From: Sphingobium faniae
Lineage (GTDB): Bacteria; Pseudomonadota; Alphaproteobacteria; Sphingomonadales; Sphingomonadaceae
DNA length: 64,000 bases
NCBI GenBank assembly: GCA_900100475.1
Contig: FMTU01000005.1
Coordinates: 124,001 to 188,000, forward strand
Direction: 5' to 3'
In this document: piece by piece, positions 16,489 to 25,586 of the stretch
Numbering within the stretch: the first letter of the stretch is position 1
Layout: each line of letters opens with the position of its first letter
Translations under genes and position numbers: made by a program
The notes under the pieces: generated by a model
The model's input: the letters and a program-made list of their open reading frames with translations, nothing else
The model's database searches: none
Told to the model about the DNA's origin: nothing

Positions 16489-18312
16489 ATGTGCGGCATT
16501 ATCGGGATCATCGGCAGGGACGACGTGGCGCAGCGGCTGACGGACGGCCTCAAACGGCTCGAATATCGCGGCTATGACAGCGCGGGCGTCGCCACCGTCC
16601 ATGACGGCCTGATCGACCGCCGCCGGGCCGAAGGGAAGCTGGCCAATCTGGTCCGGGAAATGGCGGAAGCGCCGCTTCCCGGCACCACCGGCATCGCGCA
16701 TACCCGCTGGGCGACCCATGGCGCGCCGACGACCAATAACGCGCACCCCCATGCGACGCAGGACGTGGCCCTTGTCCACAACGGCATCATCGAGAATTTC
16801 AAGCCGCTGCGCGAAGAGTTGATGGCGCGGGGCCGCACCTTCGACAGCCAGACCGACACGGAAGTCGTCGCCCATCTGGTGAGCGAACTGGTCGAGCAGG
16901 GCGCTTCCCCTCGCGAAGCGGTGGAGCAGGTGCTGCCCCGCCTGCATGGCGCCTTCGCGCTGGCGATCCTGTTCCGCAGCCATCCCGACATGCTGATCGG
17001 CGCGCGGTTGGGATCGCCGCTGGTCGTGGGTTATGGCGATGGCGAAACCTATCTTGGTTCCGATGCCCTCGCGCTCGCGCCGCTGACCCAGCGCATCGCC
17101 TATCTGGAGGAAGGCGACTGGGTCATCGTGACGAAGGACGGCGCGGAAATCTTCGACCGGGACAACAACCCGGTCGAACGCCCCGTGACCATTTCCGGCG
17201 TGACCGGCGAACTCATCTCCAAGGGCAACCATCGCCATTACATGCTCAAGGAGATTTACGAGCAGCCGGTGGTCGTCGCCCAGACATTGCGCTCCTACCT
17301 CCGCCGCATGGAGGATCAGGTGTCGCTGCCGGTGCCCGATTTCGACTTGAGCGCCATCCGCCGCGTCACCATCGTCGCCTGCGGCACCAGCTATTATGCC
17401 GGGATGGTCGCGAAATACTGGTTCGAGCAATTTGCCCGCGTCCCCGTCGACATCGACGTGGCGAGCGAGTTCCGTTACCGCGCGCCGGTGCTGGAGGATG
17501 GGGGATTGATGATCGTCATCAGCCAGTCGGGCGAGACGGCGGACACGCTGGCCGCCCTGCGCCACGCCCGTGGCGAGGGGCAGAAGATCGCCGCCGTCGT
17601 CAATGTCCCCACCAGTTCCATGGCGCGGGAGACGGACCTGCTGCTCCCCACCCATGCCGGGCCGGAGATCGGCGTCGCTTCGACCAAGGCTTTCACCTGC
17701 CAGTTGGCGGTGCTGGCCGCTTTCGCCGCCAACCTGGCCCGCGCCAAGGGGCGACTGGACGCGAAGGCGGAGAAGGAGCTTGTCCGCCATCTCGCCGAAG
17801 CGCCCGCCGCCTTGAACGCCGCGCTGGCCTATGACGAGTCGATCGAGGCGATGGCGCATCTGATCGCGGGCGCGCGCGATGTGCTCTATCTGGGGCGCGG
17901 GCCGGATTATCCGCTGGCGCTGGAAGGCGCGCTGAAGCTCAAGGAAATCAGCTACATTCACGCCGAAGGCTATGCGGCGGGCGAGATGAAGCATGGACCC
18001 ATCGCCCTGATCGACGATCAGGTGCCGGTGATCGTCCTGGCGCCCAGCGGACCGCTGTTCGAAAAGACCGTCAGCAACATGCAGGAAGTGCAGGCGCGCG
18101 GCGGCAAGGTGGTGCTGATCTCCGACTACGACGGCGTGGCGGCGGCGGGCGAAGGCTGCATCGCGACGATCACCATGCCCAAGGTCCATCCGCTGATCGC
18201 GCCGATGGTCTATGCCGTGCCGGTGCAGTTGCTTGCCTATCATGTGGCGGTGGCGAAGGGCACGGATGTCGACCAGCCGAGGAACCTCGCCAAGTCCGTC
18301 ACGGTAGAGTGA
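16489..18312 (+). CDS. glmS: Glutamine--fructose-6-phosphate aminotransferase (isomerizing)
   Basis: GlmS makes glucosamine-6-phosphate, the first step toward UDP-GlcNAc for peptidoglycan. The 607-residue protein starts MCGIIGIIG, which puts the nucleophile Cys2 at the mature N terminus. The class II glutamine amidotransferase domain covers about 1-230. Two SIS sugar-isomerase domains follow, with CGTSYYAG and SQSGETADTL in the first, and the conserved end is DQPRNLAKSVTVE. Length is normal. The 160-bp gap upstream shows no glmS ribozyme features. It converges on the KTSC gene with a 3-bp gap. Confidence 0.97.
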   Translation: MCGIIGIIGRDDVAQRLTDGLKRLEYRGYDSAGVATVHDGLIDRRRAEGKLANLVREMAEAPLPGTTGIAHTRWATHGAPTTNNAHPHATQDVALVHNGIIENFKPLREELMARGRTFDSQTDTEVVAHLVSELVEQGASPREAVEQVLPRLHGAFALAILFRSHPDMLIGARLGSPLVVGYGDGETYLGSDALALAPLTQRIAYLEEGDWVIVTKDGAEIFDRDNNPVERPVTISGVTGELISKGNHRHYMLKEIYEQPVVVAQTLRSYLRRMEDQVSLPVPDFDLSAIRRVTIVACGTSYYAGMVAKYWFEQFARVPVDIDVASEFRYRAPVLEDGGLMIVISQSGETADTLAALRHARGEGQKIAAVVNVPTSSMARETDLLLPTHAGPEIGVASTKAFTCQLAVLAAFAANLARAKGRLDAKAEKELVRHLAEAPAALNAALAYDESIEAMAHLIAGARDVLYLGRGPDYPLALEGALKLKEISYIHAEGYAAGEMKHGPIALIDDQVPVIVLAPSGPLFEKTVSNMQEVQARGGKVVLISDYDGVAAAGEGCIATITMPKVHPLIAPMVYAVPVQLLAYHVAVAKGTDVDQPRNLAKSVTVE

Positions 18313-18315
18313 GGA

Positions 18316-18513
18316 TCAGCGGAGCTGCGCGAAGCGATAGCGGCCGCGCACGCGGGCGTTGAAGAAACGGCCTTTTGACGGCGCGGCCCGCATCCGCTCC
18401 ATGACCTTCTCCGGCACGTCGAAATAGCGATAGCGCCGCCCGCTGACGAACTGGATGTCGAGCATATGGGCGCTGGCATCATAATCGAAGCGGCGGATGA
18501 CGGTCGACGGCAT
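18316..18513 (-). CDS. KTSC domain-containing small protein
   Basis: The 65-residue protein consists almost entirely of a KTSC domain: STVIRRFDYDASAHMLDIQFVSGRRYRYFDVPEKV, then SKGRFFNARVRGRYRF. These domains are thought to be related to RNA-binding folds and occur alone or fused to synthetases, but no function is known for the stand-alone form. The gene is convergent with glmS and lies 35 bp downstream of the GNAT-nitrilase gene on the same strand. Confidence 0.8.
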   Translation of the reverse strand: MPSTVIRRFDYDASAHMLDIQFVSGRRYRYFDVPEKVMERMRAAPSKGRFFNARVRGRYRFAQLR

Positions 18514-18548
18514 GAACCGTCAACCGATTGTCCGCCGGCGGGTTCCTT

Positions 18549-20162
18549 TCAGCCGCCGCCCGGCGCGTTGTGCCCGCCCGCCGGAACCGGCCCGCCGCTG
18601 GGCGCGTGGGCGTGGTCGGGATTGCTGTCCCAGTCGATATGGTAGAGATCGAACCGCCGGTCGCGCAGGTTCCTGACCGTGCCTTCCGCCCGCGCCCAAC
18701 TGAGGTCGGCGAGGTTCACGTCCGCCATCGTCAGCGTCTCGACATTCTCGGTCGATTCCGCCGCGATCCCGTCGCGCGCGAAGGGCAGGTCGCAGGGCGT
18801 CAGGATCGCGCTCTGGGCATATTGGATGTCCATATTGTCGACATTGGGCAGGTTCCCGACATTGCCTGACATCACGACATAGCACTGGTTCTCGATGGCG
18901 CGGGCCTGCGCGCAATAGCGCACCCGCATATAGCCCAGGCGGCTGTCGGTACAGAAGGGCACGAAGATGATCCGCGCGCCTTGATCCACCAGCCGCCGCG
19001 CCAGTTCGGGAAACTCGCTGTCGTAACAGATGAGGACGCCGATGGGACCGCAATCGGTCTGGATCACATCCAGCGAATCCCCGCCCTTGATGTTCCACCA
19101 GAAGGCTTCGTTGGGGGTCGGGTGGATCTTTTCCTGCCGGTGCAGCGACCCGTCGCGCAGGGCGACATAGGCGATGTTCTGGATATCCCCATCCTCCGCG
19201 CGCGTGGGATGGGAGCCGCCAATGATGTTGATATTATATTCCAGCGCCATCCGCTCCAGTTCCTTCGTCAGGCGCGGGGTGTAGCCGGTCAGCCGGTCGA
19301 TCGCCTCGATCGGCGTCAGTTTCTTCGTCTCATAGGAAAGCAGCGGCAGGGTGAAGAGTTCGGGGAAGACGATGAAATCGGACCGGTAATCCGCCGCCAC
19401 GTCCACGAAATATTCGATATTGCGGATGAATTCGTCGAAATCCTTCACCGCGCGCGCCTGAAGCTGGCAGGTGGCGAGGCGGACGCCCTCCACCCCGCGC
19501 GGCACCCGCATTTCAGGCGCTTCGTCCGGATCGACATAGGGATTGCGCCAGACCAGATGCGCGGCGTGCCCCGCCGATTGCTTGTCCTCCGGCAGATAAT
19601 TTTCAAGGACGCCCAGCGGCTCGAACTGGTTCTTGAGCTGGAAACTGACGACCTGATCGCGCAGCTTGCCGCTGACGACCTTTTCCAGATAGTCCGCTGG
19701 TCCCTCCACCCGCCGTCGCGCGCGGGCATAGCCGGGCATCCTGCCTGCGATGACGATGCCATGCAGGTCCAGTTCCTCGGCCAGCTCCTTGCGCTCGTCA
19801 TACAGGCGCTGGCCGATGCGCAGCCCGCGCAGCTTGGGGTCTACCGCCATCTCATAGCCATAGAGCCACTCGCCCGCCGCGCTGTGCCGCGTGCCAAAGC
19901 CGTTGGCGGTGATCTCTTCCCAGTCATGGCGGGCGAAGGCCATGCCCTTGCTGACCCGCATGGTCGCGCAATAGCCCACGATCTTCCCGTCATAGAGCGC
20001 GACGAAGCAGCCATTGGGGAAGTTGTTGATTTGCCCCCGCAGCGTCGCCAGCGAATAGTTGGGAAGGCCGGGATAGACGCGGGCGATCAGCCGCTGGATG
20101 CCGCGCACGTCGCCGGGGACGGCGGAGCGGACTTCAAGGCGCTTGCGGGCTGTCTTGGTCAT
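18549..20162 (-). CDS. Bifunctional GNAT N-acetyltransferase/carbon-nitrogen hydrolase
   Basis: This 537-residue fusion has an N-terminal GNAT domain (about 8-210, with the acetyl-CoA loop in VDPKLRGLRIGQRLYDER) and a C-terminal nitrilase-family amidohydrolase (about 225-505). The hydrolase triad is complete: Glu268 in FPELF, Lys345 in QEKIHPT and Cys379 in LICYDSEFPEL. The architecture is known in databases as a conserved fusion of undefined substrate. It might hydrolyse an amide and acylate or recognise the product amine. A strong terminator separates it from icd upstream, so it has its own promoter or relies on readthrough. Confidence 0.88.
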   Translation of the reverse strand: MTKTARKRLEVRSAVPGDVRGIQRLIARVYPGLPNYSLATLRGQINNFPNGCFVALYDGKIVGYCATMRVSKGMAFARHDWEEITANGFGTRHSAAGEWLYGYEMAVDPKLRGLRIGQRLYDERKELAEELDLHGIVIAGRMPGYARARRRVEGPADYLEKVVSGKLRDQVVSFQLKNQFEPLGVLENYLPEDKQSAGHAAHLVWRNPYVDPDEAPEMRVPRGVEGVRLATCQLQARAVKDFDEFIRNIEYFVDVAADYRSDFIVFPELFTLPLLSYETKKLTPIEAIDRLTGYTPRLTKELERMALEYNINIIGGSHPTRAEDGDIQNIAYVALRDGSLHRQEKIHPTPNEAFWWNIKGGDSLDVIQTDCGPIGVLICYDSEFPELARRLVDQGARIIFVPFCTDSRLGYMRVRYCAQARAIENQCYVVMSGNVGNLPNVDNMDIQYAQSAILTPCDLPFARDGIAAESTENVETLTMADVNLADLSWARAEGTVRNLRDRRFDLYHIDWDSNPDHAHAPSGGPVPAGGHNAPGGG

Positions 20163-20189
20163 GTCGTCGCTCCTTCGGTTTGGCGGTCA

Positions 20190-20226
20190 TGGAAAGGGCG
20201 GCGCTGATGCCCAGCGCCGCCCCTTG
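20190..20226 (-). terminator. Intrinsic terminator downstream of icd
   Basis: The minus strand has a perfect 10-bp stem (GGGCGGCGCT / AGCGCCGCCC, loop 7 nt) followed by TTTCC. It lies between the icd stop and the GNAT-nitrilase start. Confidence 0.65.
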
Positions 20227-20259
20227 TTCCGGTTCCGTATTGAAAGCCTGAAAAGGCGA

Positions 20260-21480
20260 TCAGTTCCACTTGCCCATTTCGGTTTCGAGGTTGACGCGGA
20301 TCTGTTCGAAGAACTGCTCCGTCGTCATCCATGCCTGTTCCGGGCCGATGAGGAGCGCCAGATCCTTGGTCATGGCGCCGTCCTCGACGGTCTTGATGCA
20401 GACCTTCTCCAGCGTCTCGGCGAAGCGGGTGACGTCCGGCGTGTCGTCGAACTTGCCGCGATAGGCCAGGCCCTGGGTCCAGGCGAAGATCGAGGCGATC
20501 GGGTTGGTGGAGGTCGCCTTGCCCTGCTGATGCTGGCGATAGTGGCGGGTGACGGTGCCGTGCGCGGCTTCGGCCTCCACGGTCTTGCCGTCGGGCGAGA
20601 GCAGCACGGAGGTCATGAGGCCGAGCGAGCCGAAGCCCTGCGCCACGGTGTCCGACTGCACGTCGCCGTCATAGTTCTTGCAGGCCCAGACGAACTTGCC
20701 GCTCCACTTGAGCGCGGAGGCGACCATGTCGTCGATCAGGCGGTGTTCGTAGACAAGGCCCGCCGCCTTGAACCGGTCGGCGAATTCCTTGTCGAACACT
20801 TCCTGGAACAGATCCTTGAAGCGACCGTCATAGGCCTTGAGGATGGTGTTCTTGGTCGAAAGGTAAAGCGGCCAGCCCCGGCCCAGCGCATAGTTCATGC
20901 TGGCGCGGGCGAAATCGCGGATCGAATCGTCGAGATTGTACATGCCCATCGCGACGCCGGAACTCGGGAAGTCGAACACCTCCTTCTCGATCTTTTCGCC
21001 ATTTTCGCCGTCCCACACCATGCGCAGCTTGCCCGGGCCGGGGACGAGGAAGTCGGTGGCGCGATACTGGTCGCCGAACGCATGGCGGCCGATCACGATG
21101 GGGTCGGTCCAGCCCGGCACCAGACGGGGCACGTTGCGGATCACGATGGGTTCGCGGAAGACGACGCCGCCCAGGATGTTGCGGATCGTGCCGTTGGGCG
21201 ACTTCCACATCTGCTTGAGGTTGAATTCCTCGACGCGCGCTTCGTCGGGGGTGATGGTGGCGCACTTCACGCCGACGCCATGTTCCTTGATCGCATTGGC
21301 GCAATCGACGGTGATCTGGTCGTTGGTCTCGTCGCGCTTCTCGACGGAGAGGTCGTAATATTTCAGGTCGATGTCCAGATAGGGGAGGATCAGGCGCTCG
21401 CGAATCCACTGCCAGATGATCCGCGTCATCTCATCGCCGTCGATCTCCACGACCGGGTTCTTGACCTTGATCTTCGCCAT
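20260..21480 (-). CDS. icd: NADP-dependent isocitrate dehydrogenase
   Basis: This TCA-cycle enzyme oxidises isocitrate to 2-oxoglutarate and yields NADPH. The 406-residue protein is the eukaryote-like type II form common in alphaproteobacteria, recognised from [20 protein letters not shown] at the start, the [13 protein letters not shown] region, the phosphate-binding SPNGTIRN loop, and the metal-site YDGDVQSD segment. Length fits the homodimeric class. The start at 21480 is clear. A terminator follows. The divergent neighbour is psd, and the 147-bp gap between them must hold both promoters. Confidence 0.97.
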   Translation of the reverse strand: MAKIKVKNPVVEIDGDEMTRIIWQWIRERLILPYLDIDLKYYDLSVEKRDETNDQITVDCANAIKEHGVGVKCATITPDEARVEEFNLKQMWKSPNGTIRNILGGVVFREPIVIRNVPRLVPGWTDPIVIGRHAFGDQYRATDFLVPGPGKLRMVWDGENGEKIEKEVFDFPSSGVAMGMYNLDDSIRDFARASMNYALGRGWPLYLSTKNTILKAYDGRFKDLFQEVFDKEFADRFKAAGLVYEHRLIDDMVASALKWSGKFVWACKNYDGDVQSDTVAQGFGSLGLMTSVLLSPDGKTVEAEAAHGTVTRHYRQHQQGKATSTNPIASIFAWTQGLAYRGKFDDTPDVTRFAETLEKVCIKTVEDGAMTKDLALLIGPEQAWMTTEQFFEQIRVNLETEMGKWN

Positions 21481-21627
21481 GCGCTGTTTCGCTTTCTTCT
21501 TGGGGTGGAATTGGGACCCGCCCTAAGCAAAGCGGCGGCAATGTTCAACCCGCGCCATCGCCTTTGGCAGGCGGGATCATGCGCGCGTCGGATTGCCTGC
21601 GCGTCACTCTCTCCCTAAAGACGCTCT

Positions 21628-22362
21628 ATGGAAAATGACGAACTGACGGTCGCGCTGGGCGGCAATGTGAAATGGCGCTTCCCTTCGGTGCATCCGGAGG
21701 GGATGAAATTCGGCCTGATCGCGGTGGCGATCACGGTTGCGCTGTTCCTGCTGGGCTGGCAGGTCGCGGGCTGGCTGATGGTGATGGTGAGCATCTGGGT
21801 GTTCGCCTTTTTCCGCGATCCGGTGCGCGCGGTGCCGCAGGATGAGAATGCCATCGTCGCGCCCGCCGACGGTCTCGTCACGCTGATCCAGCGGGTGCCG
21901 CCGCCGCGCGAGATGGCGGGAGCGGAAGGGCTGGGCGACCAGCCGATGATCCGCGTGTCGATCTTCATGAGCGTGTTCGACGTGCATATCAACCGCACCC
22001 CCATCGGGGGCACGGTGAAGTCGGTCGTCTATATCTCCGGCAAGTTCCTGAACGCGGACCTCGACAAGGCGAGCGAGGATAATGAACGCCAGCACATCCT
22101 GGTCGAGCGGCATGACGGGCTGCGCGTCGGCTTCACCCAGATCGCCGGGCTGGTGGCGCGGCGGATCGTGCCCTTCGTGAAGCCGGGCGACATGGTCGCG
22201 GCGGGGCAGCGCATCGGCCTCATCCGCTTTGGCAGCCGGGTCGATGTCTACCTGCCCGCCGGGACGGCGCCGCGCGTGGCGCTGGGCCAGCGGACGGTGG
22301 CGGGCGAGACGATCCTTGGCCAGATCGGCGACATGCGTGTCATCAAGGGTATCCAGCAATGA
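21628..22362 (+). CDS. psd: Phosphatidylserine decarboxylase proenzyme
   Basis: Psd converts phosphatidylserine to phosphatidylethanolamine at the inner membrane. The 244-residue protein is the short Psd type. A hydrophobic stretch near 27-50 anchors it. The self-cleavage site is FGS, with Ser203 expected to become the pyruvoyl group of the small alpha subunit. The segment [16 protein letters not shown] carries the conserved His. It is followed 10 nt later by pssA, which makes its substrate, so the pair forms a phosphatidylethanolamine operon. Confidence 0.95.
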   Translation: MENDELTVALGGNVKWRFPSVHPEGMKFGLIAVAITVALFLLGWQVAGWLMVMVSIWVFAFFRDPVRAVPQDENAIVAPADGLVTLIQRVPPPREMAGAEGLGDQPMIRVSIFMSVFDVHINRTPIGGTVKSVVYISGKFLNADLDKASEDNERQHILVERHDGLRVGFTQIAGLVARRIVPFVKPGDMVAAGQRIGLIRFGSRVDVYLPAGTAPRVALGQRTVAGETILGQIGDMRVIKGIQQ

Positions 22363-22372
22363 GGGGGCGGCA

Positions 22373-23149
22373 GTGAGGCGGCGACGCGCCATTCCGCGCG
22401 GATTGCGGCGGGGGATCACCCTGCGGATGGTCGCGCCCAACGCCGTCACGGCCATGGCGCTGTGCTTCGGCCTGACCGGCGTGCGCTACGGCATTTCGGG
22501 CGAGTGGGAGAGGGCGGTGCTCTCCATCCTGTTCGCGGGCGTGCTCGATGGGCTTGACGGGCGGATCGCACGGCTGCTGCGGGGCGAGAGCCGTTTCGGC
22601 GCGGAACTGGATTCGCTGTCCGATTCCATTGCCTTCGGTGTCGCGCCCGCTCTTATTCTTTATCTCTGGTCCCTGCATGCCATGCCGAAATTCGGCTGGA
22701 TTTTCGCGCTTGCCCATGCGCTGTCCTGCGCGCTGCGCCTTGCGCGTTTCAACGCCAATATCGACGCGGATGAACAACCGCATAAGTCGGCCGGCTTCCT
22801 GACCGGCGTTCCGGCGCCCGCAGGGGCAGGCATCGCCTTCATTCCCATGTATTTATGGCTGGTGACCGGGGAGCCGATCTTTCAGGCATGGTATGTGGTT
22901 GCGCCCTGGGCGGCCTTTACCGCGTTCCTGATGATCTCCAGCGTCGCGACCTATAGCTGGTCGGCGCTGCGCCTGCGGAAGCGGATCAGGCTGGAAGCCA
23001 TCGCCCTTGCCGGCCTGCTCGCCGCCCTGCTGATCACCGACCCATGGCTGACGCTGCTGGTCCTGAGCATCGGTTATCTCCTGACCATTCCCTTCGGCAT
23101 CATGTCCTATGCCCGTATCAGGCGGCAGCCATCGGGCGCGGCTTCCTGA
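22373..23149 (+). CDS. pssA: CDP-diacylglycerol--serine O-phosphatidyltransferase
   Basis: PssA condenses CDP-diacylglycerol with serine to give phosphatidylserine, the Psd substrate. The 258-residue multi-pass membrane protein contains the CDP-alcohol phosphotransferase signature DGRIAR, then eight residues, G-x3-D-x3-D in GAELDSLSD. About six to eight hydrophobic segments follow. The start is a GTG at 22373 with GAGGGGG upstream. The longer open frame overlapping psd is not coding in its extension. CdsA, which supplies CDP-diacylglycerol, is encoded 5 kb downstream. Confidence 0.93.
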   Translation: MRRRRAIPRGLRRGITLRMVAPNAVTAMALCFGLTGVRYGISGEWERAVLSILFAGVLDGLDGRIARLLRGESRFGAELDSLSDSIAFGVAPALILYLWSLHAMPKFGWIFALAHALSCALRLARFNANIDADEQPHKSAGFLTGVPAPAGAGIAFIPMYLWLVTGEPIFQAWYVVAPWAAFTAFLMISSVATYSWSALRLRKRIRLEAIALAGLLAALLITDPWLTLLVLSIGYLLTIPFGIMSYARIRRQPSGAAS

Positions 23150-23152
23150 TCC

Positions 23153-23380
23153 TCACGCCGTCAAGGCGGGGATGGCAAGGAAGGAAGCGGACGGCTGGCG
23201 CTTTGCCGGAGCGCGGCGGCGGCTGATCCGCAGGCGGTAGACCGGCGCTTCCTGCGGGATGGGTTCGAACAGCAGGGCCGCGACCATCTTGTCGCGATAG
23301 AGCGCGAACATCCCGATGATGGTGGCAATAGCCAACAGGAAGGAAGCGCAGAAAATAATCGCCGCGATAAGGGTGAACAT
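23153..23380 (-). CDS. Small membrane protein, probable SOS-induced product
   Basis: The 75-residue product has one strongly hydrophobic segment at about 3-28 (FTLIAAIIFCASFLLAIATI) followed by a basic Arg-rich tail. No known domain is recognised. The promoter region carries an alphaproteobacterial LexA box overlapping a -10 element, so the gene is probably repressed by LexA. Small SOS-induced membrane proteins such as SidA of Caulobacter inhibit cell division, and a similar role is possible here, as inference. The ATG at 23380 is preceded by only a weak ribosome site. The gene ends 3 bp from the pssA stop (convergent). Confidence 0.68.
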   Translation of the reverse strand: MFTLIAAIIFCASFLLAIATIIGMFALYRDKMVAALLFEPIPQEAPVYRLRISRRRAPAKRQPSASFLAIPALTA

Positions 23381-23394
23381 AAGCCGCTCACTTT

Positions 23395-23427
23395 CTATCT
23401 TGCCATTTGCATGGCTTGTTCCATCAT
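23395..23427 (-). other. Ten-codon upstream ORF in the leader of the small membrane protein gene
   Basis: On the minus strand ATG ATG GAA opens a ten-residue frame (MMEQAMQMAR) ending in TAG 14 nt before the start of the small membrane protein gene and out of frame with it. It may be chance or a leader peptide. Confidence 0.25.
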
Positions 23428-23467
23428 GACGGCGACAAATGACCCGAAACGGCCTTTTGTTCCGTAT

Positions 23468-23482
23468 GTTCACTATATGTTC
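23468..23482. promoter_or_regulatory. LexA (SOS) box GTTC-N7-GTTC
   Basis: GTTC, seven bases ACTATAT, GTTC matches the alphaproteobacterial SOS operator exactly. A further GTTC lies at 23459-23462. It is 88 bp upstream of the minus-strand small membrane protein gene and about 150 bp upstream of rpsB. Confidence 0.7.
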
Positions 23483-23502
23483 TAATTTGCGCGGCACGTC
23501 AA
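23472..23502 (-). promoter_or_regulatory. Promoter of the small membrane protein gene
   Basis: Minus-strand TTGACG (23502-23497) and TATAGT (23477-23472) form a -35/-10 pair with a 19-nt spacer, slightly long. The -10 lies inside the LexA box, the usual arrangement for repression. Confidence 0.5.
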
Positions 23503-23632
23503 GCCCTCTTGCGTCTGCGCGCGCGGGCCGGTAAAGGGCCGCCCATTCCACATGGGAATCGCACATATCCGGTGCCGGAGGGCTTTCTTCGGTTCCTGAT
23601 TCCCAGAGGCATCAACCGGAAGGAGAAAAATT

Positions 23633-24391
23633 ATGGCGGCTCCCATCGTCACCATGAATCAGTTGATTGAAGCCGGCGCGCATTTCGGCCACCAGACCCA
23701 CCGCTGGAACCCGCGCATGAAGCCGTATATCTTCGGCGATCGCAACGGCATCCACATCCTTGACCTGTCGCAGACCGTACCGCTTTTCGCGCGCGCTCTG
23801 GACTTCGTGTCGGGCACGGTCGCCGCGGGCGGCAAGGTGCTGTTCGTGGGCACCAAGCGGCAGGCGCAGGACCCTATCGCCGAAGCCGCGCGCAAGTCGG
23901 GCCAGCATTTCGTCAACCATCGCTGGCTGGGCGGGATGCTCACCAACTGGAAGACCATTTCAGGTTCGATCAAGCGTCTGAAGACCCTTGAAGAGAAGCT
24001 GTCGGGCGACACCCACGGCTTCACCAAGAAGGAAGTGCTTCAGATGACCCGCGAGCGCGAAAAGCTTGAAATGTCGCTGGGCGGTATCCGTGACATGAAT
24101 GGCATTCCCGATGTCATGTTCGTGATCGACGCCAACAAGGAAGAGCTGGCGATCAAGGAAGCCAACACGCTGGGTATTCCGGTCGTGGCGATCCTCGATT
24201 CGAACGTCTCGCCCGACGGCATCGCTTTCCCGGTTCCGGCGAATGACGACGCCAGCCGCGCGATCCGCCTTTATTGCGAAGCCATCGCCGCCGCCGCCAC
24301 CAAGGGCAGCCGTGGCGCGCAGCAGGCCGCGGGCGTCGACCTTGGCGCTCTGGACGAGCCGGCAGCCGAAGAGGTCGCCGCTCAGGTCTGA
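23633..24391 (+). CDS. rpsB: 30S ribosomal protein S2
   Basis: S2 binds the 30S subunit head/body junction and recruits S1. The 252 residues show the family signatures [29 protein letters not shown] split over the N terminus, [12 protein letters not shown], and [25 protein letters not shown] lies 7 nt before the ATG. The leader of about 110 nt contains small inverted repeats (around 23540-23560) that could serve in feedback control, but no known motif was recognised. It begins the rpsB-tsf-pyrH-frr gene order standard in bacteria. Confidence 0.98.
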   Translation: MAAPIVTMNQLIEAGAHFGHQTHRWNPRMKPYIFGDRNGIHILDLSQTVPLFARALDFVSGTVAAGGKVLFVGTKRQAQDPIAEAARKSGQHFVNHRWLGGMLTNWKTISGSIKRLKTLEEKLSGDTHGFTKKEVLQMTREREKLEMSLGGIRDMNGIPDVMFVIDANKEELAIKEANTLGIPVVAILDSNVSPDGIAFPVPANDDASRAIRLYCEAIAAAATKGSRGAQQAAGVDLGALDEPAAEEVAAQV

Positions 24392-24421
24392 TTCGCGGTC
24401 TTCGAACTGCAAGATTGACAG

Positions 24422-24454
24422 GCTAGGGCGCGCTCCACCGGAACGCGCCCTAGC
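24422..24454 (+). terminator. Strong hairpin between rpsB and tsf, probable attenuator
   Basis: An 11-bp perfect stem (GCTAGGGCGCG / CGCGCCCTAGC) encloses an 11-nt loop in the 99-nt gap between the genes. There is no T-run directly after it, so partial termination, mRNA stabilisation or a dispersed palindrome are all possible. Confidence 0.5.
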
Positions 24455-24490
24455 GCCTATTTGAACCATTAAACTTTTAGGAGCCGAAAC

Positions 24491-25417
24491 ATGGCCGAAA
24501 TTACCGCTGCCGCCGTCAAGGAACTGCGCGACCGTTCGGGCGCGGGCATGATGGATTGCAAGAAGGCGCTTGCCGAAGCCAATGGCGACATGGAAGCCGC
24601 CGTCGACTGGCTGCGCGCCAAGGGGCTTGCCGCCGCGCAGAAGAAGTCGAGCCGCACCGCCGCTGAAGGCCTGGTGGGCGTCGCCGTCGCGGGCGCCAAG
24701 GGCGTGGCCGTCGAAGTGAACAGCGAAACCGATTTCGTTGCCAAGAACGAGCAGTTCCAGGATTTCGTCCGCACCGCCGCCGAAGTCGCGCTGAAGAGCG
24801 GCGCGGCCGATGCGGAAGCCCTGTCGGCTGAAACCCACCCGGCTGGCGGCACCGTCGCTGAAAAGCTGGTGTCGAATATCGCCACCATCGGCGAGAACCA
24901 GACGCTGCGCCGCGTCGCCCAGTTGGAAGTGAGCCAGGGCGTCGTCGTTTCCTATGTCCACAACGCCGCCGCGCCGGGCCTCGGCAAGATCGGCGTGCTG
25001 GTGGCGCTGGAAGGCGATGCGCCCGCCGGTGTCCTGGAGCCGCTCGGCAAGCAGATCGCGATGCACATCGCGGCGGCTTTCCCGTTGGCGCTGTCGGCTG
25101 ACGACATCGACCCGGCCCTGCTGGAGCGTGAGCGTTCCATCGCCGCCGAAAAGGCCGCCGAATCAGGCAAGCCCGCCGAAATCGTCGCCAAGATGGTTGA
25201 CGGCGCAGTCGCCAAGTTCGCCAAGGAGAATGCCCTCCTGTCGCAGCTCTTCGTGATGGACAACAAGACCCCCGTCGCCGACGTCGTCGCCAAGGCGGCG
25301 AAGGACGCGGGCAAGTCGATCGCGCTCAAAAATTATGTGCGCTTCCAGCTTGGCGAAGGCATCGATAAGGAGGTCAGCGACTTCGCCGCCGAAGTCGCCG
25401 CCGCCGCTGGCGCCTGA
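24491..25417 (+). CDS. tsf: Translation elongation factor Ts
   Basis: EF-Ts is the nucleotide exchange factor for EF-Tu. The 308-residue protein starts with the UBA-like helix set ([24 protein letters not shown]), followed by the conserved core with [14 protein letters not shown], which contacts EF-Tu, and two dimerisation-type subdomains. AGGAG is well placed before the ATG at 24491. Length is normal. A terminator-like hairpin follows before pyrH. Confidence 0.98.
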   Translation: MAEITAAAVKELRDRSGAGMMDCKKALAEANGDMEAAVDWLRAKGLAAAQKKSSRTAAEGLVGVAVAGAKGVAVEVNSETDFVAKNEQFQDFVRTAAEVALKSGAADAEALSAETHPAGGTVAEKLVSNIATIGENQTLRRVAQLEVSQGVVVSYVHNAAAPGLGKIGVLVALEGDAPAGVLEPLGKQIAMHIAAAFPLALSADDIDPALLERERSIAAEKAAESGKPAEIVAKMVDGAVAKFAKENALLSQLFVMDNKTPVADVVAKAAKDAGKSIALKNYVRFQLGEGIDKEVSDFAAEVAAAAGA

Positions 25418-25521
25418 TCTGACAGGGCGTTCGGTTCGGACGATGTCGGGAGGTCGCGCTTCTCGACAAGTTCGGAACGGACGCTAAGGAAGGCCGGGGC
25501 TTCAAAACCCTGCTTCACAAT

Positions 25522-25556
25522 ATGGCGCGCACTGCCTAAGGTGCGCGCCATTTCCT
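25522..25556 (+). terminator. Terminator-like hairpin between tsf and pyrH
   Basis: A perfect 11-bp stem (ATGGCGCGCAC / GTGCGCGCCAT, loop 8 nt) is followed by TTCCTT. It lies 30 bp before the pyrH start and may end the rpsB-tsf transcript. The preceding 70 bp include GCTTCTCGAC-type sequence resembling the repeat at 40511-40575. Confidence 0.5.
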
Positions 25557-25586
25557 TACCCGTTCATAAATGGAATATTGCCCCGC

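Noticed and set aside
16462-18243. Open frame of 593 codons on the minus strand
   Set aside because: Antisense to glmS; low-complexity His/Arg-rich translation.
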